DNA from: CAWJMD01 sp963700925
GTDB lineage: Bacteria > Actinomycetota > Actinomycetes > Actinomycetales > CAWJMD01
Assembly: GCA_963700925.1 (NCBI GenBank)
Contig: OY969553.1
Coordinates: 1,674,001-1,738,000, forward strand
Reading direction: 5' to 3'
Length of the DNA stretch: 64,000 nt
Made by a program: the position numbers and the translations under genes. Position 1 is the stretch's first letter. Each line of letters begins with the position of its first letter. Below are positions 16,247 through 24,668 of the stretch, piece after piece. A model generated the notes under the pieces. It saw nothing but the letters and a program-made list of their open reading frames with translations. It ran no database searches and had not been told where the DNA came from.

Positions 16247-16858
16247 GTGCCCAGTCACACCGACCGCAGCAGAGAAGCGGACCTGCGCGACGACGCGGCC
16301 GACCAGCGCGATACGCGCGCCGACGGTCGGGACCGCAGCGCAGACGCCCGGGACGCCACTGGTGATGCTCGTGATGAGGACAACCGCCAGTCAGACGTCG
16401 ACGTGGACTCCCTGCTCGCGCGGGCACTCCGGCGAGACGCGGAGGCGGACCACCGGGACAGGGCGGCAGAGCGTCGCGACCAGGAAGCCGTGCAGCGCGA
16501 ACGCGCAGAGGCGCGCGAGCTGGTCGGCGCTGGACGTCAGGGCGGGTCAGTGATCTACCTGGACTCCGACGACCGGAACCAGAGCGCGGTGGACAGGGTG
16601 CATGCCGGCAGGGACCGGGACCAGGCTGCCGCAGACCGGGCAGACCTGATCGACGCCCTGAGGCGCGCAGTCAAGCGACGGGACGACGCTGCCGAGCAGC
16701 GCCTGGACGGAGCGCTGGACCGAATGGACTCCGAGGCCGACCGGGTCGGCGCAGGCAAGGACCGCGAGAGCGCGGCCACCGAAAGGGCCGATGCGAAGAA
16801 GGTGCGTGGGCGGGCGGCATCCGCCCGAGAGCGCCGCGACAACGGACCCTCCGAGTGA
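16247..16858 (+). CDS. Asp/Arg-rich heptad-like repeat protein
   Basis: A 203-residue, extremely charged and low-complexity protein starting at GTG 16247 with GAGG upstream. It consists largely of irregular 7-residue units of the type D-R-D-x-A-A-x, for example DQRDTRADGRDRSADARD near the start and GRDRDQAAADRADLIDAL in the middle. A short uncharged break (GGSVIYLD) lies near residue 100. The pattern predicts long amphipathic or coiled helices rather than an enzyme. Comparable Asp-Arg repeats occur in actinobacterial proteins, sometimes fused to diguanylate cyclases, without known function. Its stop overlaps the start of an RsbW-like ATPase (GTGA at 16855-16858), so the two are co-translated and may interact. 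Confidence 0.75.
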   Translation: MPSHTDRSREADLRDDAADQRDTRADGRDRSADARDATGDARDEDNRQSDVDVDSLLARALRRDAEADHRDRAAERRDQEAVQRERAEARELVGAGRQGGSVIYLDSDDRNQSAVDRVHAGRDRDQAAADRADLIDALRRAVKRRDDAAEQRLDGALDRMDSEADRVGAGKDRESAATERADAKKVRGRAASARERRDNGPSE

Positions 16859-17304
16859 GGGTTGCCGCCGACCTGCAGATCGGCGTCGCCTCCCAGCTTC
16901 TTCTGCCCGCCAACCCTCGGGCCGTTCGCGACGCCCGCGCGTTCGTCGAGGACTGCTGTCGCACAGCGAGTGTCGAAGGAGATGCCTGTGACACCGCGGT
17001 GCTGTTGACGAGCGAGACGGTGACGAACGCGATCATCCACGGGCGTTGTGCTCCGCACGTCTCCGTCACGGTGGGCGCCGGCATCGTGCTGGTGGAGGTG
17101 TGGGACGACAACGCCCTTCTGCCGCGGCTCGTCGAGCACGAGAGTGAGGCGCTCAACGGGCGAGGCCTGGTCATCCTCGACACCTTGGCTGACTGCTGGG
17201 GCACCACCGAGCACACCACCGGAAAGACGGTCTGGTTCGAGGTTCTCATCGACCCAGCCGCCGAGCCCCCTCCGACCCGGCGAGCGAGGCTTCGGACGCC
17301 CTGA
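16855..17304 (+). CDS. RsbW-like ATP-binding protein (HATPase_c), anti-sigma kinase type
   Basis: A 149-residue single-domain GHKL ATPase. The N box is ETVTNAIIHG (about residues 54-63), the G1 box is EVWDDN, and the G2 region is NGRGLVILDTLADCWG. The opening SQLLLPANPRAVRDARAFV is typical of the actinobacterial RsbW-like regulators that bind or phosphorylate anti-anti-sigma factors. It begins at GTG 16855, overlapping the Asp/Arg-rich gene. No anti-anti-sigma or sigma-B-type gene is adjacent, so its target lies elsewhere or is the repeat protein. A UPF0303 gene follows 34 bases downstream and may share the transcript. Confidence 0.85.
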   Translation: MRVAADLQIGVASQLLLPANPRAVRDARAFVEDCCRTASVEGDACDTAVLLTSETVTNAIIHGRCAPHVSVTVGAGIVLVEVWDDNALLPRLVEHESEALNGRGLVILDTLADCWGTTEHTTGKTVWFEVLIDPAAEPPPTRRARLRTP

Positions 17305-17338
17305 CAGGGTTGCCACCACGAGACGGAAGGTGGCCCAG

Positions 17339-17809
17339 ATGGCTGAAACACGCGCATTCCCTCCGCTGGACGAGCTGGCGGCCGAGGAGCGGGAGCTGGA
17401 GCTGGCCTCGCTGACCGAGGACGACGCCTGGAGCATCGGGAGCCTCGCCGTGACGCGGGCGCGCGAGGCAGACCTGCCCGTCGCCATTGGCGTCTGGCGC
17501 GCGGGGCGACAGCTGTTCCACAGCGCCCTCCCGGGCTCCACGAGCGACAACGACGAGTGGCTGCGACGCAAGGGCCGGGTCGTGATGCGCTTCGAGCACT
17601 CGTCGCTGTACGTGGCCCGCCTGTGCCAGGACAAGCAGGTCACCCTGCAGGAGAGGTTCGGCCTGTCGCCATCGCGGTACGCGGCGGCTGGGGGTGCTGT
17701 GCCCCTGCGCGTGTCGGGTACGGGAGTCGTCGGGTGGCTCGGCGTCTCCGGCCTTCCACAGCTGGACGACCACCGCTTCGTCGTCGACGTCCTCCGAAGC
17801 CGACAGTAG
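17339..17809 (+). CDS. UPF0303/HbpS-like (DUF336) protein
   Basis: A 156-residue protein from ATG 17339. It belongs to the UPF0303 branch of the GlcG/HbpS-like (DUF336) fold, seen in DDAWSIGSLAVTRAREADLPVAI near residue 25, GRQLFHSALPGSTSDNDEWLRRKGRVVMRF near 57, and a final VSGTGVVGWLGVSGLPQLDDHRFVVDVL. The relatives VanY-associated HbpS and GlcG bind haem or small molecules, but UPF0303 proteins have no established role. The gene starts 34 bases after the RsbW-like gene and ends 36 bases before the HAD phosphatase gene, so it could belong to either transcript. Confidence 0.8.
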   Translation: MAETRAFPPLDELAAEERELELASLTEDDAWSIGSLAVTRAREADLPVAIGVWRAGRQLFHSALPGSTSDNDEWLRRKGRVVMRFEHSSLYVARLCQDKQVTLQERFGLSPSRYAAAGGAVPLRVSGTGVVGWLGVSGLPQLDDHRFVVDVLRSRQ

Positions 17810-17845
17810 CCGTGACCACCTCCGTGGGGGTTTACTCTCGCGCGC

Positions 17846-18562
17846 ATGAACTGGGACGACTACGGCGCGGTGCTCTTCGACCTGGACGGGGTCCTGACGC
17901 CGACGGCTGAGGTCCACATGCAGGCGTGGCGTGAGATGTTCACCGCCTACTTCGACACCGAGGCCATCCAGCCGCCGTACTCCGACGACGACTACTTCGC
18001 CCACATCGACGGCAAGCCGCGCTACGACGGGGTGCGTGCCGAGCTGGCGTCCCGCGGGATCGAGCTGCCCGAGGGCGACCCCTCGGACGAGCCCTGGACC
18101 CCGACCGTCTGCGGCCTCGGCAACGCCAAGAACGCCGCGTTCGACGCCGTCCTGAAGCGCGACGGCGTCACCGCCTACGCAGGGTCAGTGGCCCTCCTCG
18201 ACGAGCTCGCCGCACGGGACGTCGCCGTCGCCGTCGTCTCGAGCTCACGCAACGCGCCGGCCGTGCTGGCCGCCGCCGGCCTCAGTGACCGGTTCACGGT
18301 CGTCGTCGACGGCGAGCTTGCCCGCCGAGAAGGCCTGGCGGGCAAGCCATCCCCCGCGACCTACGAGCACGCAGCCGCGGCGCTCGGCTCGTCCCCTGCG
18401 CGGTCGGTCGTGATCGAGGACGCCGTCTCCGGTGTCGCCGCCGGGCGTGCCGGCGCCTTCGGGCTCGTCGTCGGCGTCGACCGCGGCGCCGGCGTGGACG
18501 TGCTCATGCAGGCGGGTGCAGACCTGGTCGTCGCCGACCTGGCCGAGCTGGTGACCACGTGA
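17846..18562 (+). CDS. HAD-superfamily beta-phosphoglucomutase-like enzyme
   Basis: A 238-residue HAD hydrolase/mutase. Motif I is FDLDGVLTPTAEVHMQAW (nucleophile Asp and acid/base Asp two residues on), motif II lies in VAVVSSSRNAP, the motif III lysine in GKPSPATYEHAAAALG, and motif IV is VIEDAVSGVAAG. The His after motif I and the cap region match beta-phosphoglucomutases, which convert beta-glucose 1-phosphate to glucose 6-phosphate. The next gene, a GH65 phosphorylase, overlaps it (GTGA) and would release exactly that beta-sugar phosphate. The pair resembles Rv3400-Rv3401 of Mycobacterium tuberculosis. Phosphatase activity is the alternative. Confidence 0.85.
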   Translation: MNWDDYGAVLFDLDGVLTPTAEVHMQAWREMFTAYFDTEAIQPPYSDDDYFAHIDGKPRYDGVRAELASRGIELPEGDPSDEPWTPTVCGLGNAKNAAFDAVLKRDGVTAYAGSVALLDELAARDVAVAVVSSSRNAPAVLAAAGLSDRFTVVVDGELARREGLAGKPSPATYEHAAAALGSSPARSVVIEDAVSGVAAGRAGAFGLVVGVDRGAGVDVLMQAGADLVVADLAELVTT

Positions 18563-21084
18563 CGCTGACGGACACACCTCCATCTGGCCCACGCCCGAGC
18601 AAGGTCGAGCTGCCCGACTACCTGGACCGCATCCGCTTTCCCGTCGACCCGTGGCGGCTCACCGAGACGTCCTTCAGCCCGGACGACCTCGGCACGACCG
18701 AGACCCTGTTCGCCGTCGGCAACGGCTACCTGGGCATGCGCGGCAACCTGACGGAAGGCCGCGCCAGCCATAGCGACGGGACGTTCATCAACGGCTTCCA
18801 CGAGACGTGGCCGATCAGGCACCCCGAGGAGGCGTTCGGGTTCGCGGAGGTCGGCCAGACGATCGTGAACGTGCCGGACGCGAAGATCATGCGGCTCTAC
18901 GTCGACGACGAACCCCTCCTCCTGGCCCACGCCGACCTCATCACCTACGACCGCACCCTCGACCTGGCGGAGGGGGTCCTGCGCAGCGACTACCTGTGGC
19001 GTACCCCGTCCGGGAACCGGGTTCGGGTGCGGTCGCGCCGAATGGTCTCCATGACCCAGCGGCACCTCGCCGTGATCAGCCTCGAGGTCACCGTCCTGGA
19101 TCGGCCTGCGCCAGTGGTGATCTCGTCACAAGTCCTGAACCGCCAGGACGGCCTCGACGAGTTCCGCCCCGGCACGCCCGGGACCGGATCGCCGAGCGCG
19201 ATGGCCGACCCACGACGCGCCACGTCGTTCGCGGACCGCGTCCTCCATCCAGAAGTCCACTGGGCCAACGAGAGTCGTTCCGTCCTCGGGTACCGCTGCA
19301 CGAACTCGGGGATGACCCTCACCGTTGCCGCCGACCACCGGGTCGAGAGCGAGAGCGAGTACGAGGAGCTGGTGGAGGTCGAGCAGGACCGCGCCAAGCA
19401 CGTGGTGCGCGTCCGTGCCGAGCCGGGCGAGCCCATGTCCGTCCTCAAGACGGTCAGCTACCACACGTCGCGAGGCGTTCCGGCGCGCGAGCTCGTCGAC
19501 CGGTGCCGCCGCACCCTGGACCGGGTGCGCGACGAGGGCCTGGAGAAGCAGTTCGCAGACCAGACAGCGTGGTTCGCGGACTACTGGGCCCGGTCCGACG
19601 TCGAGGTCGAGGGGCAGCCCGCCATGCAGCAGGCCGTCCGCTGGAATCTCTTCCAGCTCGCTCAGGCCGCTGCCCGCGCCGACTCGAACGGCATTGCCGC
19701 CAAGGGGGTCACCGGGTCCGGCTACAGCGGCCACTACTTCTGGGACACAGAGGTTTACGTGGTCCCGTACTTCGTCTACACGTCCCCGCTGTTCGCCCGG
19801 AACGCGCTGCGGTTCCGGTACACGATGCTCCCCGCGGCTCGCCGCCGGGCGGAGGCCCTGACCCAGCACGGCGTGCTCTTCCCCTGGCGGACGATCAACG
19901 GCGAGGAGGCCTCCGCCTACTACGCAGCGGGGACGGCTCAGTACCACATCGACGCCGACATCTCCTACGCCGTGAGCAAGTACGTGCAGGCCAGCGGTGA
20001 CGACGAGTTCATGGCACGGGAGGGCATCGACATTCTCGTCGAGACGGCCCGCATGTGGGCCGATCTCGGCTTCTGGCGCACCAACGCCGAGGACTCCTTC
20101 CACATCCACGGCGTGACTGGGCCGGACGAGTACACGACGGTGGTGAACGACAACCTCTTCACCAACGTGATGGCGCGCTTCAACCTGCGGCGTGCAGCCG
20201 AGGCCGTCTCCGAGCTCAAGGCGCAGTGGCCGGACGGCTACACGCGGATGAAGGCCCGTCTCAAGCTGCGCGCCGGCGAGGTCGAGGAGTGGTCACGCGC
20301 CGCCGAGGCGATGAACATCCCCTACGACGCCAACCTCGGCATCCACCCGCAGGACTCCCAGTTCCACGAGCGCGAAGTGTGGGACCTGCCGAAAACGCCT
20401 GCAGACAAACGGCCCTTGCTCCTGAACTACCACCCACTCGTGATCTACCGGTTCCAGGTGCTCAAGCAGGCCGACGTGGTGATGGCCCTGTTCCTCCAAG
20501 GGGAGCACTTCACCCTGGAGGAGAAGCGCGCCGACTTCGACTACTACGACCCGATCACCACCGGCGACTCGACGCTTTCCGGTGTGGTCCAGTCGATCAT
20601 CGCTGCCGAGGTCGGCTACCACGAGCTCGCCCAGAGGTACTTCCACGACGCCCTCTACGTCGACCTGGCCGACCTGCACCACAACACCTCTGAAGGAGTG
20701 CACGTCGCCAATGCCGCCGGGGTCTGGAGCGCGCTGGTGCACGGCTTCGGCGGCATGCGCGACCACAGCGGGATCAGCTTCGACCCGCGGCTTCCCGATT
20801 CGTGGTCGGCTCTGACGTTCCGGCTCACCGTTCGCGACAGCCGGATGCGCGTCACCGTCCGGCCGACCGAGATGGACCTGGTCCTCGAGGTCGGGCCTGC
20901 GGTCACGGTCGACGTCCGGGGACAGCAGGTGGAGGTCGGCGACTCACCCGTCACGGTTGCTCTGGACGGTCAGGGCGCCCGCTTCACCGGTGAGCCCGAC
21001 GCGACGGCTCTGCGCGGGACCCTGCGCGCCGACGGCACCGTGATCACCGCGTCGGTGCCGCACCACTCGGGCGTCAACCGGTAG
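18559..21084 (+). CDS. Glycoside hydrolase family 65 disaccharide phosphorylase
   Basis: An 841-residue GH65 enzyme starting at GTG 18559, inside the stop of the phosphoglucomutase gene. The N-terminal beta-sandwich includes ETLFAVGNGYLGMRGNLTEG (about residue 53). The (alpha/alpha)6 catalytic barrel has SGHYFWDTEVYVVPYF and the general acid Glu in GVTGPDEYTTVVNDN (about residue 520), and the phosphate-binding region DYYDPITTGDSTLSG follows near 670. GH65 phosphorylases split maltose, trehalose, kojibiose or nigerose with phosphate to glucose and beta-glucose 1-phosphate. Which disaccharide is used cannot be told. Length and motifs are complete. It is convergent with the SPFH-protein gene. 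Confidence 0.92.
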   Translation: MTLTDTPPSGPRPSKVELPDYLDRIRFPVDPWRLTETSFSPDDLGTTETLFAVGNGYLGMRGNLTEGRASHSDGTFINGFHETWPIRHPEEAFGFAEVGQTIVNVPDAKIMRLYVDDEPLLLAHADLITYDRTLDLAEGVLRSDYLWRTPSGNRVRVRSRRMVSMTQRHLAVISLEVTVLDRPAPVVISSQVLNRQDGLDEFRPGTPGTGSPSAMADPRRATSFADRVLHPEVHWANESRSVLGYRCTNSGMTLTVAADHRVESESEYEELVEVEQDRAKHVVRVRAEPGEPMSVLKTVSYHTSRGVPARELVDRCRRTLDRVRDEGLEKQFADQTAWFADYWARSDVEVEGQPAMQQAVRWNLFQLAQAAARADSNGIAAKGVTGSGYSGHYFWDTEVYVVPYFVYTSPLFARNALRFRYTMLPAARRRAEALTQHGVLFPWRTINGEEASAYYAAGTAQYHIDADISYAVSKYVQASGDDEFMAREGIDILVETARMWADLGFWRTNAEDSFHIHGVTGPDEYTTVVNDNLFTNVMARFNLRRAAEAVSELKAQWPDGYTRMKARLKLRAGEVEEWSRAAEAMNIPYDANLGIHPQDSQFHEREVWDLPKTPADKRPLLLNYHPLVIYRFQVLKQADVVMALFLQGEHFTLEEKRADFDYYDPITTGDSTLSGVVQSIIAAEVGYHELAQRYFHDALYVDLADLHHNTSEGVHVANAAGVWSALVHGFGGMRDHSGISFDPRLPDSWSALTFRLTVRDSRMRVTVRPTEMDLVLEVGPAVTVDVRGQQVEVGDSPVTVALDGQGARFTGEPDATALRGTLRADGTVITASVPHHSGVNR

Positions 21085-22259
21085 GTCGCGCTACTGGTTC
21101 GGCGGCGCCTCGGGCGTGGCCGGCGGAGCGGCGGTGTCGCCGGCGGTGTCGCCGGCTCGTCCTCACCGAACGGCGTTCCCTTCACGAGCCGGCGCGTGCG
21201 GCGGAGCGAGCGCTCGGCCTCCTGCGTGGCGCCGGCGGCTTCCGCGCGCGCCTTCTTCAGCGCCTCGCCCGGGTCCTCCAGGCTGACTTCCTGCATCTCG
21301 ACCGGGAACCTCTCGCCCTGCTCGTTCTCTCGAATGCCGACGGACGCCCCGTCGAGTCCGCCGGTGCCGTCGTTCGGGGAAGCACCGAGGGCTGCGCCGA
21401 TTCCTCGTAGAGCCTGGGTCAACTCCGTCGGGACGATCCACATCTTGTTGGAAGCGCCTTGGGCGATCTGCGGAAGCATCTGAAGGTACTGGTACGCAAG
21501 GAGTTTCGAGTCGGGGTTGCCGCGGTGGATGGCGTCGAAGACCTGCAGGATCGCGCGCGACTCGCCCTGGGCGTTGAGGATCGCGGCCTGCGCCGTGCCC
21601 TCGGCCGTCAGGATGGCCGCCTGCTTCTCACCCTCGGCCGTCAGGATCTGCGCCTGCTTGACACCTTCCGCGTGCAGGATGGTCGCGCGGCGGTCGCGCT
21701 CCGCACGCATCTGCTTCTCCATGGAGTCCTGGACGCTGGCCGGCGGGTCGATCGCCTTCAGCTCGACCCGGTTCACGCGGATGCCCCAGCGTCCGGTCGC
21801 GTCGTCGAGCACACCGCGGAGCGCACCGTTGATCTGGTCGCGGCTGGTGAGCGTCTGCTCGAGGTCGAGCGACCCGATCACGTTGCGGAGCGTGGTGACC
21901 GTCAGCTGCTCGATGCCCTGGATGTAGTTGGCGATCTCGTACGTTGCGGCCTTGGGGTCCGTCGGCTGGTAGTAGATGACCGTGTCGATGTTGACGACGA
22001 GGTTGTCGGAGGTGATCACCGGCTGTGGCGGGAAGGACACGACCTGCTCGCGCAGGTCGACGTTCGCGCGCACCCTGTCCATGAACGGGATGAGGAAGTG
22101 CAGCCCGGCATCGAGGGTGCGTGAGTACCGTCCGAGCCGCTCGACGATGACAGCGGTCGCCTGCGGCACGATCCGCACGGCGCGGATCAGCGCCATCGCC
22201 GTGAAGGCGATCAGGAGGAGCAGGACGAGGTACAGGGCAAAGTTGCCGAGCGAATTCAT
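20970..22259 (-). CDS. SPFH/Band 7 (QmcA/paraslipin-like) membrane protein, C-terminus probably frameshifted
   Basis: The protein has one N-terminal membrane anchor (LYLVLLLLIAFTAMALI) and an SPFH domain with RIVPQATAVIVERLGRY and a long coiled helix of repeated ILTAEGEKQA-like units. The region SKLLAYQYLQMLPQIAQGASNKMWIVPTEL identifies the QmcA/paraslipin group, which forms membrane microdomains and pairs with NfeD. After GEDEPA the reading frame turns arginine-rich and runs 115 bases into the convergent GH65 gene. The alternative frame instead gives a Pro/Ala-rich tail ending APPNQ at 21091-21093, which fits better. A single-base shift near 21150, beside a 12-bp tandem repeat, is suspected. 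The start codon overlaps the stop of NfeD (ATCA region at 22257-22261). Confidence 0.88.
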   Translation of the reverse strand: MNSLGNFALYLVLLLLIAFTAMALIRAVRIVPQATAVIVERLGRYSRTLDAGLHFLIPFMDRVRANVDLREQVVSFPPQPVITSDNLVVNIDTVIYYQPTDPKAATYEIANYIQGIEQLTVTTLRNVIGSLDLEQTLTSRDQINGALRGVLDDATGRWGIRVNRVELKAIDPPASVQDSMEKQMRAERDRRATILHAEGVKQAQILTAEGEKQAAILTAEGTAQAAILNAQGESRAILQVFDAIHRGNPDSKLLAYQYLQMLPQIAQGASNKMWIVPTELTQALRGIGAALGASPNDGTGGLDGASVGIRENEQGERFPVEMQEVSLEDPGEALKKARAEAAGATQEAERSLRRTRRLVKGTPFGEDEPATPPATPPLRRPRPRRRRTSSATYRLTPEWCGTDAVITVPSARRVPRRAVASGSPVKRAP

Positions 22260-22747
22260 CAGGGCTTCTCCTCGGGCTCGGATGCGGGCTGTCCCACCGC
22301 TTCTGGCGGGATGGCGTCGACCAGTGCGGTGGCGCCGTCGATGCGCACGACCGTCACTGTCTCGCCGATGTCGAACGTTCGGGTCGGGTCGAGGCTGCGG
22401 GCGGTCCAGTGCTCACCGGTGAGCTTCACGAGACCCGTCTTCGCGCTGACCGTCTCGAGCACCTCGGCCCGGCGCCCGACCTGTGCCGCGGTGCCGGTGC
22501 GCTCCTCAGGACCCTGCGGCTTCAGCTTTCGCAGGGCGAGCGGGCGGGCAACCAGCAGGAGCACGGCCGAGGCGACGACGAAGACGATGACCTGCACCGG
22601 AAACCCGACCCCGAGGAACCCGGCGGCCGCCGCCGCGGCGAGCGCACCTCCGCTGAGCATGATGAACACCAGGTCGAGAGAAGCGACCTCGACCAGACCC
22701 AGCACCAGCGCGCCCCCTACCCAGGCCAGCCACAGCGTGTCCTCCAT
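22259..22747 (-). CDS. NfeD-family membrane protein
   Basis: A 162-residue protein from ATG 22745-22747. Two to three transmembrane segments (LAWVGGALVLGLVEVASLDLVFIM, ALAAAAAAGFLGVGFPVQVIVFVVASAVLLLVA) are followed by a soluble OB-fold domain (about residues 85-150) with VGRRAEVLETVSAKTGLVKLTGEHWTARS, the short NfeD1b form without a protease part. NfeD proteins work with SPFH proteins in membrane domains and quality control. Here the downstream SPFH gene overlaps its stop codon, so the two are co-translated. An acidic tail (PASEPEEKP) closes the protein. Confidence 0.9.
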   Translation of the reverse strand: MEDTLWLAWVGGALVLGLVEVASLDLVFIMLSGGALAAAAAAGFLGVGFPVQVIVFVVASAVLLLVARPLALRKLKPQGPEERTGTAAQVGRRAEVLETVSAKTGLVKLTGEHWTARSLDPTRTFDIGETVTVVRIDGATALVDAIPPEAVGQPASEPEEKP

Positions 22748-22844
22748 GACGTCTCCTCCCCTCGTGATGTTGCACATGCTAGGTGGCGCGTGCCGTGAAT
22801 GACTGGAAGTGGCGTCCAGTGGCCGCGCCGAGCACAGTGGGCCC

Positions 22845-23756
22845 ATGACGTTCGTGCAGGTCACCGAGGTCGGCGCCCGCGACGGGCTGCAGAACGAGGC
22901 GACGGTCCTCGACCCGCAGACGCGTGCCGAGCTGGTCCGACGCCTGGCGGGGACGGGAGCCCCTCGCGTCGAGGCCGTGTCGTTCGTCCACCCGAAGCTG
23001 GTGCCGGCCATGGCCGGGGCCGAGGAGATCATGGCCGACCTCGGCAGCCTCCGGGGTGGCGGGGTGATGCTGAGCGGCCTCGTCCTGAACCGCAAGGGCT
23101 TCGACCGGGCGGTCGCGGCAGGCGTCGACGTCGTCAACTACTCGTTCCCCGTCAGCGACGGCTTCGCCGCCCGAAACCAGAACACGACGGTGGCGGACGG
23201 GGTGGCGGCGTCGCACGACATCGTCGCCGCCGCCCGCGAGGCTGGCCTTCCGGTCGTCGTCACGCTGAGCACCTCCTTCGGGTGTCCGTTCGACGGCCCG
23301 GTGCCGGTGGCGCAGACCCTGGCCGTGGCCGAGCAGGTGATGCAGGTGGCGCCCGACGAGATCTGCCTCGGCGACACGATCGGCGTGGGCGTGCCGTCCC
23401 AGGTGCGCGACCTGACCGCCGGCCTGCTGGCGATGGACGCGACCCCGGCGATGCACTTCCACAACACCCGCGGCACCGGCATCGCCAACGCCCTCGCGGC
23501 ACTCGATGCGGGCGTGACCAGGCTCGACGCCTCGGTCGGCGGCACCGGCGGCTGCCCGTTCGCCCCCAGGGCCACCGGCAACATCGCCACCGAGGACCTC
23601 ACCTACCTGCTCGCCGGGATGGGTGTCGAGACCGGTATCGACCTCGACGCCGTGATCGAGACGAACCAGTGGCTGGCCGGGCACCTGGGCCGTGAGCTGC
23701 CGGCGATGGTCGCCAAGGCCGGCGTGCCCGAGTGGTTCCCCGCCCAACGCCCTTGA
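22845..23756 (+). CDS. Hydroxymethylglutaryl-CoA lyase
   Basis: A 303-residue TIM-barrel lyase of the HMGL/DRE-metallolyase family. Its hallmarks are VTEVGARDGLQNE at the N-terminus (Arg and Asp of the active site), the metal-binding HFHNTRGTG near residue 205, and the HMG-CoA-lyase signature SVGGTGGCPFAPRATGN with the catalytic cysteine near 237. It splits 3-hydroxy-3-methylglutaryl-CoA into acetoacetate and acetyl-CoA at the end of leucine breakdown. No other leucine-degradation genes are beside it. The ATG at 22845 is the first codon consistent with the family's start (MTFVQVTEVGARDG). It is divergent from the NfeD gene. Confidence 0.9.
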   Translation: MTFVQVTEVGARDGLQNEATVLDPQTRAELVRRLAGTGAPRVEAVSFVHPKLVPAMAGAEEIMADLGSLRGGGVMLSGLVLNRKGFDRAVAAGVDVVNYSFPVSDGFAARNQNTTVADGVAASHDIVAAAREAGLPVVVTLSTSFGCPFDGPVPVAQTLAVAEQVMQVAPDEICLGDTIGVGVPSQVRDLTAGLLAMDATPAMHFHNTRGTGIANALAALDAGVTRLDASVGGTGGCPFAPRATGNIATEDLTYLLAGMGVETGIDLDAVIETNQWLAGHLGRELPAMVAKAGVPEWFPAQRP

Positions 23757-23774
23757 CACGGCCTACCCGCGTCC

Positions 23775-23796
23775 GATTACTCTGACCGGAGTAATC
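23775..23796. promoter_or_regulatory. Palindromic operator upstream of the PadR gene
   Basis: GATTACTC (23775-23782) and GAGTAATC (23789-23796) form a perfect 8-bp inverted repeat with a 6-base spacer, 15 bases before the ATG of a PadR-family gene. A/T-rich palindromes in this position are typical PadR autoregulatory operators. It should repress padR and perhaps the ABC exporter, although a terminator-like hairpin separates those. Confidence 0.75.
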
Positions 23797-23811
23797 AAAC
23801 CGGAGGAGCCC

Positions 23812-24519
23812 ATGGCGCGACGCAGGAACAACCCGCTCGCCCTGGCTGTGCTGGGGTGCCTGACCGAGCGCCCGATGCACCCGTACGAGATCTCGACGAC
23901 CCTGCGCACCCGGGGCAAGGAGCAGAGCATCAAGCTCAACTACGGCGCCCTCTACTCCGTGGTCGAGTCGCTGCAGAAGCACGGGCTGATCACGCCGCAG
24001 GAGACCCAGCGTGAGGGCCGTCGACCCGAGCGCACCGTCTACGCCATCACCGACGCCGGCACGACCGAGTTCGAGGACTGGCTGGCGGAGCTGATCGCCG
24101 TCCCCACCAAGGAGTTCACGTCGCTCGAGGCCGGGCTCTCCCTGATGCCCGGACTCCCTCCCGACGAGGTCGTCCGGCTGCTCGAAGAGCGTTGTGACAG
24201 ACTCGTTCTCACTCTCCGGACGATGAGGACCACGCTCGCGATGGCGTCCGAGAAGGGGCTGCCCGGCCTGTTCCTGGTCGAGGACGACTACCGCCGGGCG
24301 ATGGTCGAGGCAGAGCTCGGGTACGTCACCACCCTGGTCCAGGCGATCCGCGAGGGAGAGCTGTCGGGCACGGCCAGCTGGCGACGCATGCACGAGCTAC
24401 GCGCTCAGGGTCTGTCGATCGAGGAGATCTTCTCCGACCCCATCGGCTACTTCGGCGAGGAAGGGAGGTTCCTCACCGCGGGTGAGGCATTCGCTGACAC
24501 CACAGACACCACCACGTAG
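23812..24519 (+). CDS. PadR-family transcriptional regulator
   Basis: A 235-residue winged-helix regulator from ATG 23812 with GGAGGAG upstream. The DNA-binding part (about 8-85) contains LALAVLGCLTERPMHPYEIST, LNYGALYSVVESLQKHGLI and ERTVYAITDAGTTEFEDWL. A longer C-terminal helical domain (Vir_act_alpha_C type, about 95-190) makes the dimer. PadR proteins of this size often repress multidrug exporters and are relieved by the drug itself. The two genes downstream encode a DrrA/DrrB-type ABC exporter, the classic target, and a palindromic operator lies just upstream of this gene. Confidence 0.9.
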   Translation: MARRRNNPLALAVLGCLTERPMHPYEISTTLRTRGKEQSIKLNYGALYSVVESLQKHGLITPQETQREGRRPERTVYAITDAGTTEFEDWLAELIAVPTKEFTSLEAGLSLMPGLPPDEVVRLLEERCDRLVLTLRTMRTTLAMASEKGLPGLFLVEDDYRRAMVEAELGYVTTLVQAIREGELSGTASWRRMHELRAQGLSIEEIFSDPIGYFGEEGRFLTAGEAFADTTDTTT

Positions 24520-24522
24520 GAA

Positions 24523-24556
24523 CCCCCGGCCAGGTGCGGCAACACCGGGCCGGGGG
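24523..24556 (+). terminator. Hairpin between the PadR gene and the ABC exporter genes
   Basis: CCCCCGGCC (24523-24531) pairs perfectly with GGCCGGGGG (24548-24556), and GGTG/CACC extends the stem inside. It starts four bases after the PadR stop. There is no T tract, which is common in high-GC actinobacteria. It could be a terminator or an attenuator that lowers read-through into the exporter genes. Confidence 0.55.
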
Positions 24557-24668
24557 CGATACCTCGAGTCGATCCGCGGAGGACCTGCCCAGATCTGGGC
24601 ACTCAAGGCGCACGTTCACGATAGAGCAGGCACCGCGGACGACTCCTCACCACGAAGGAGTCACGGGC

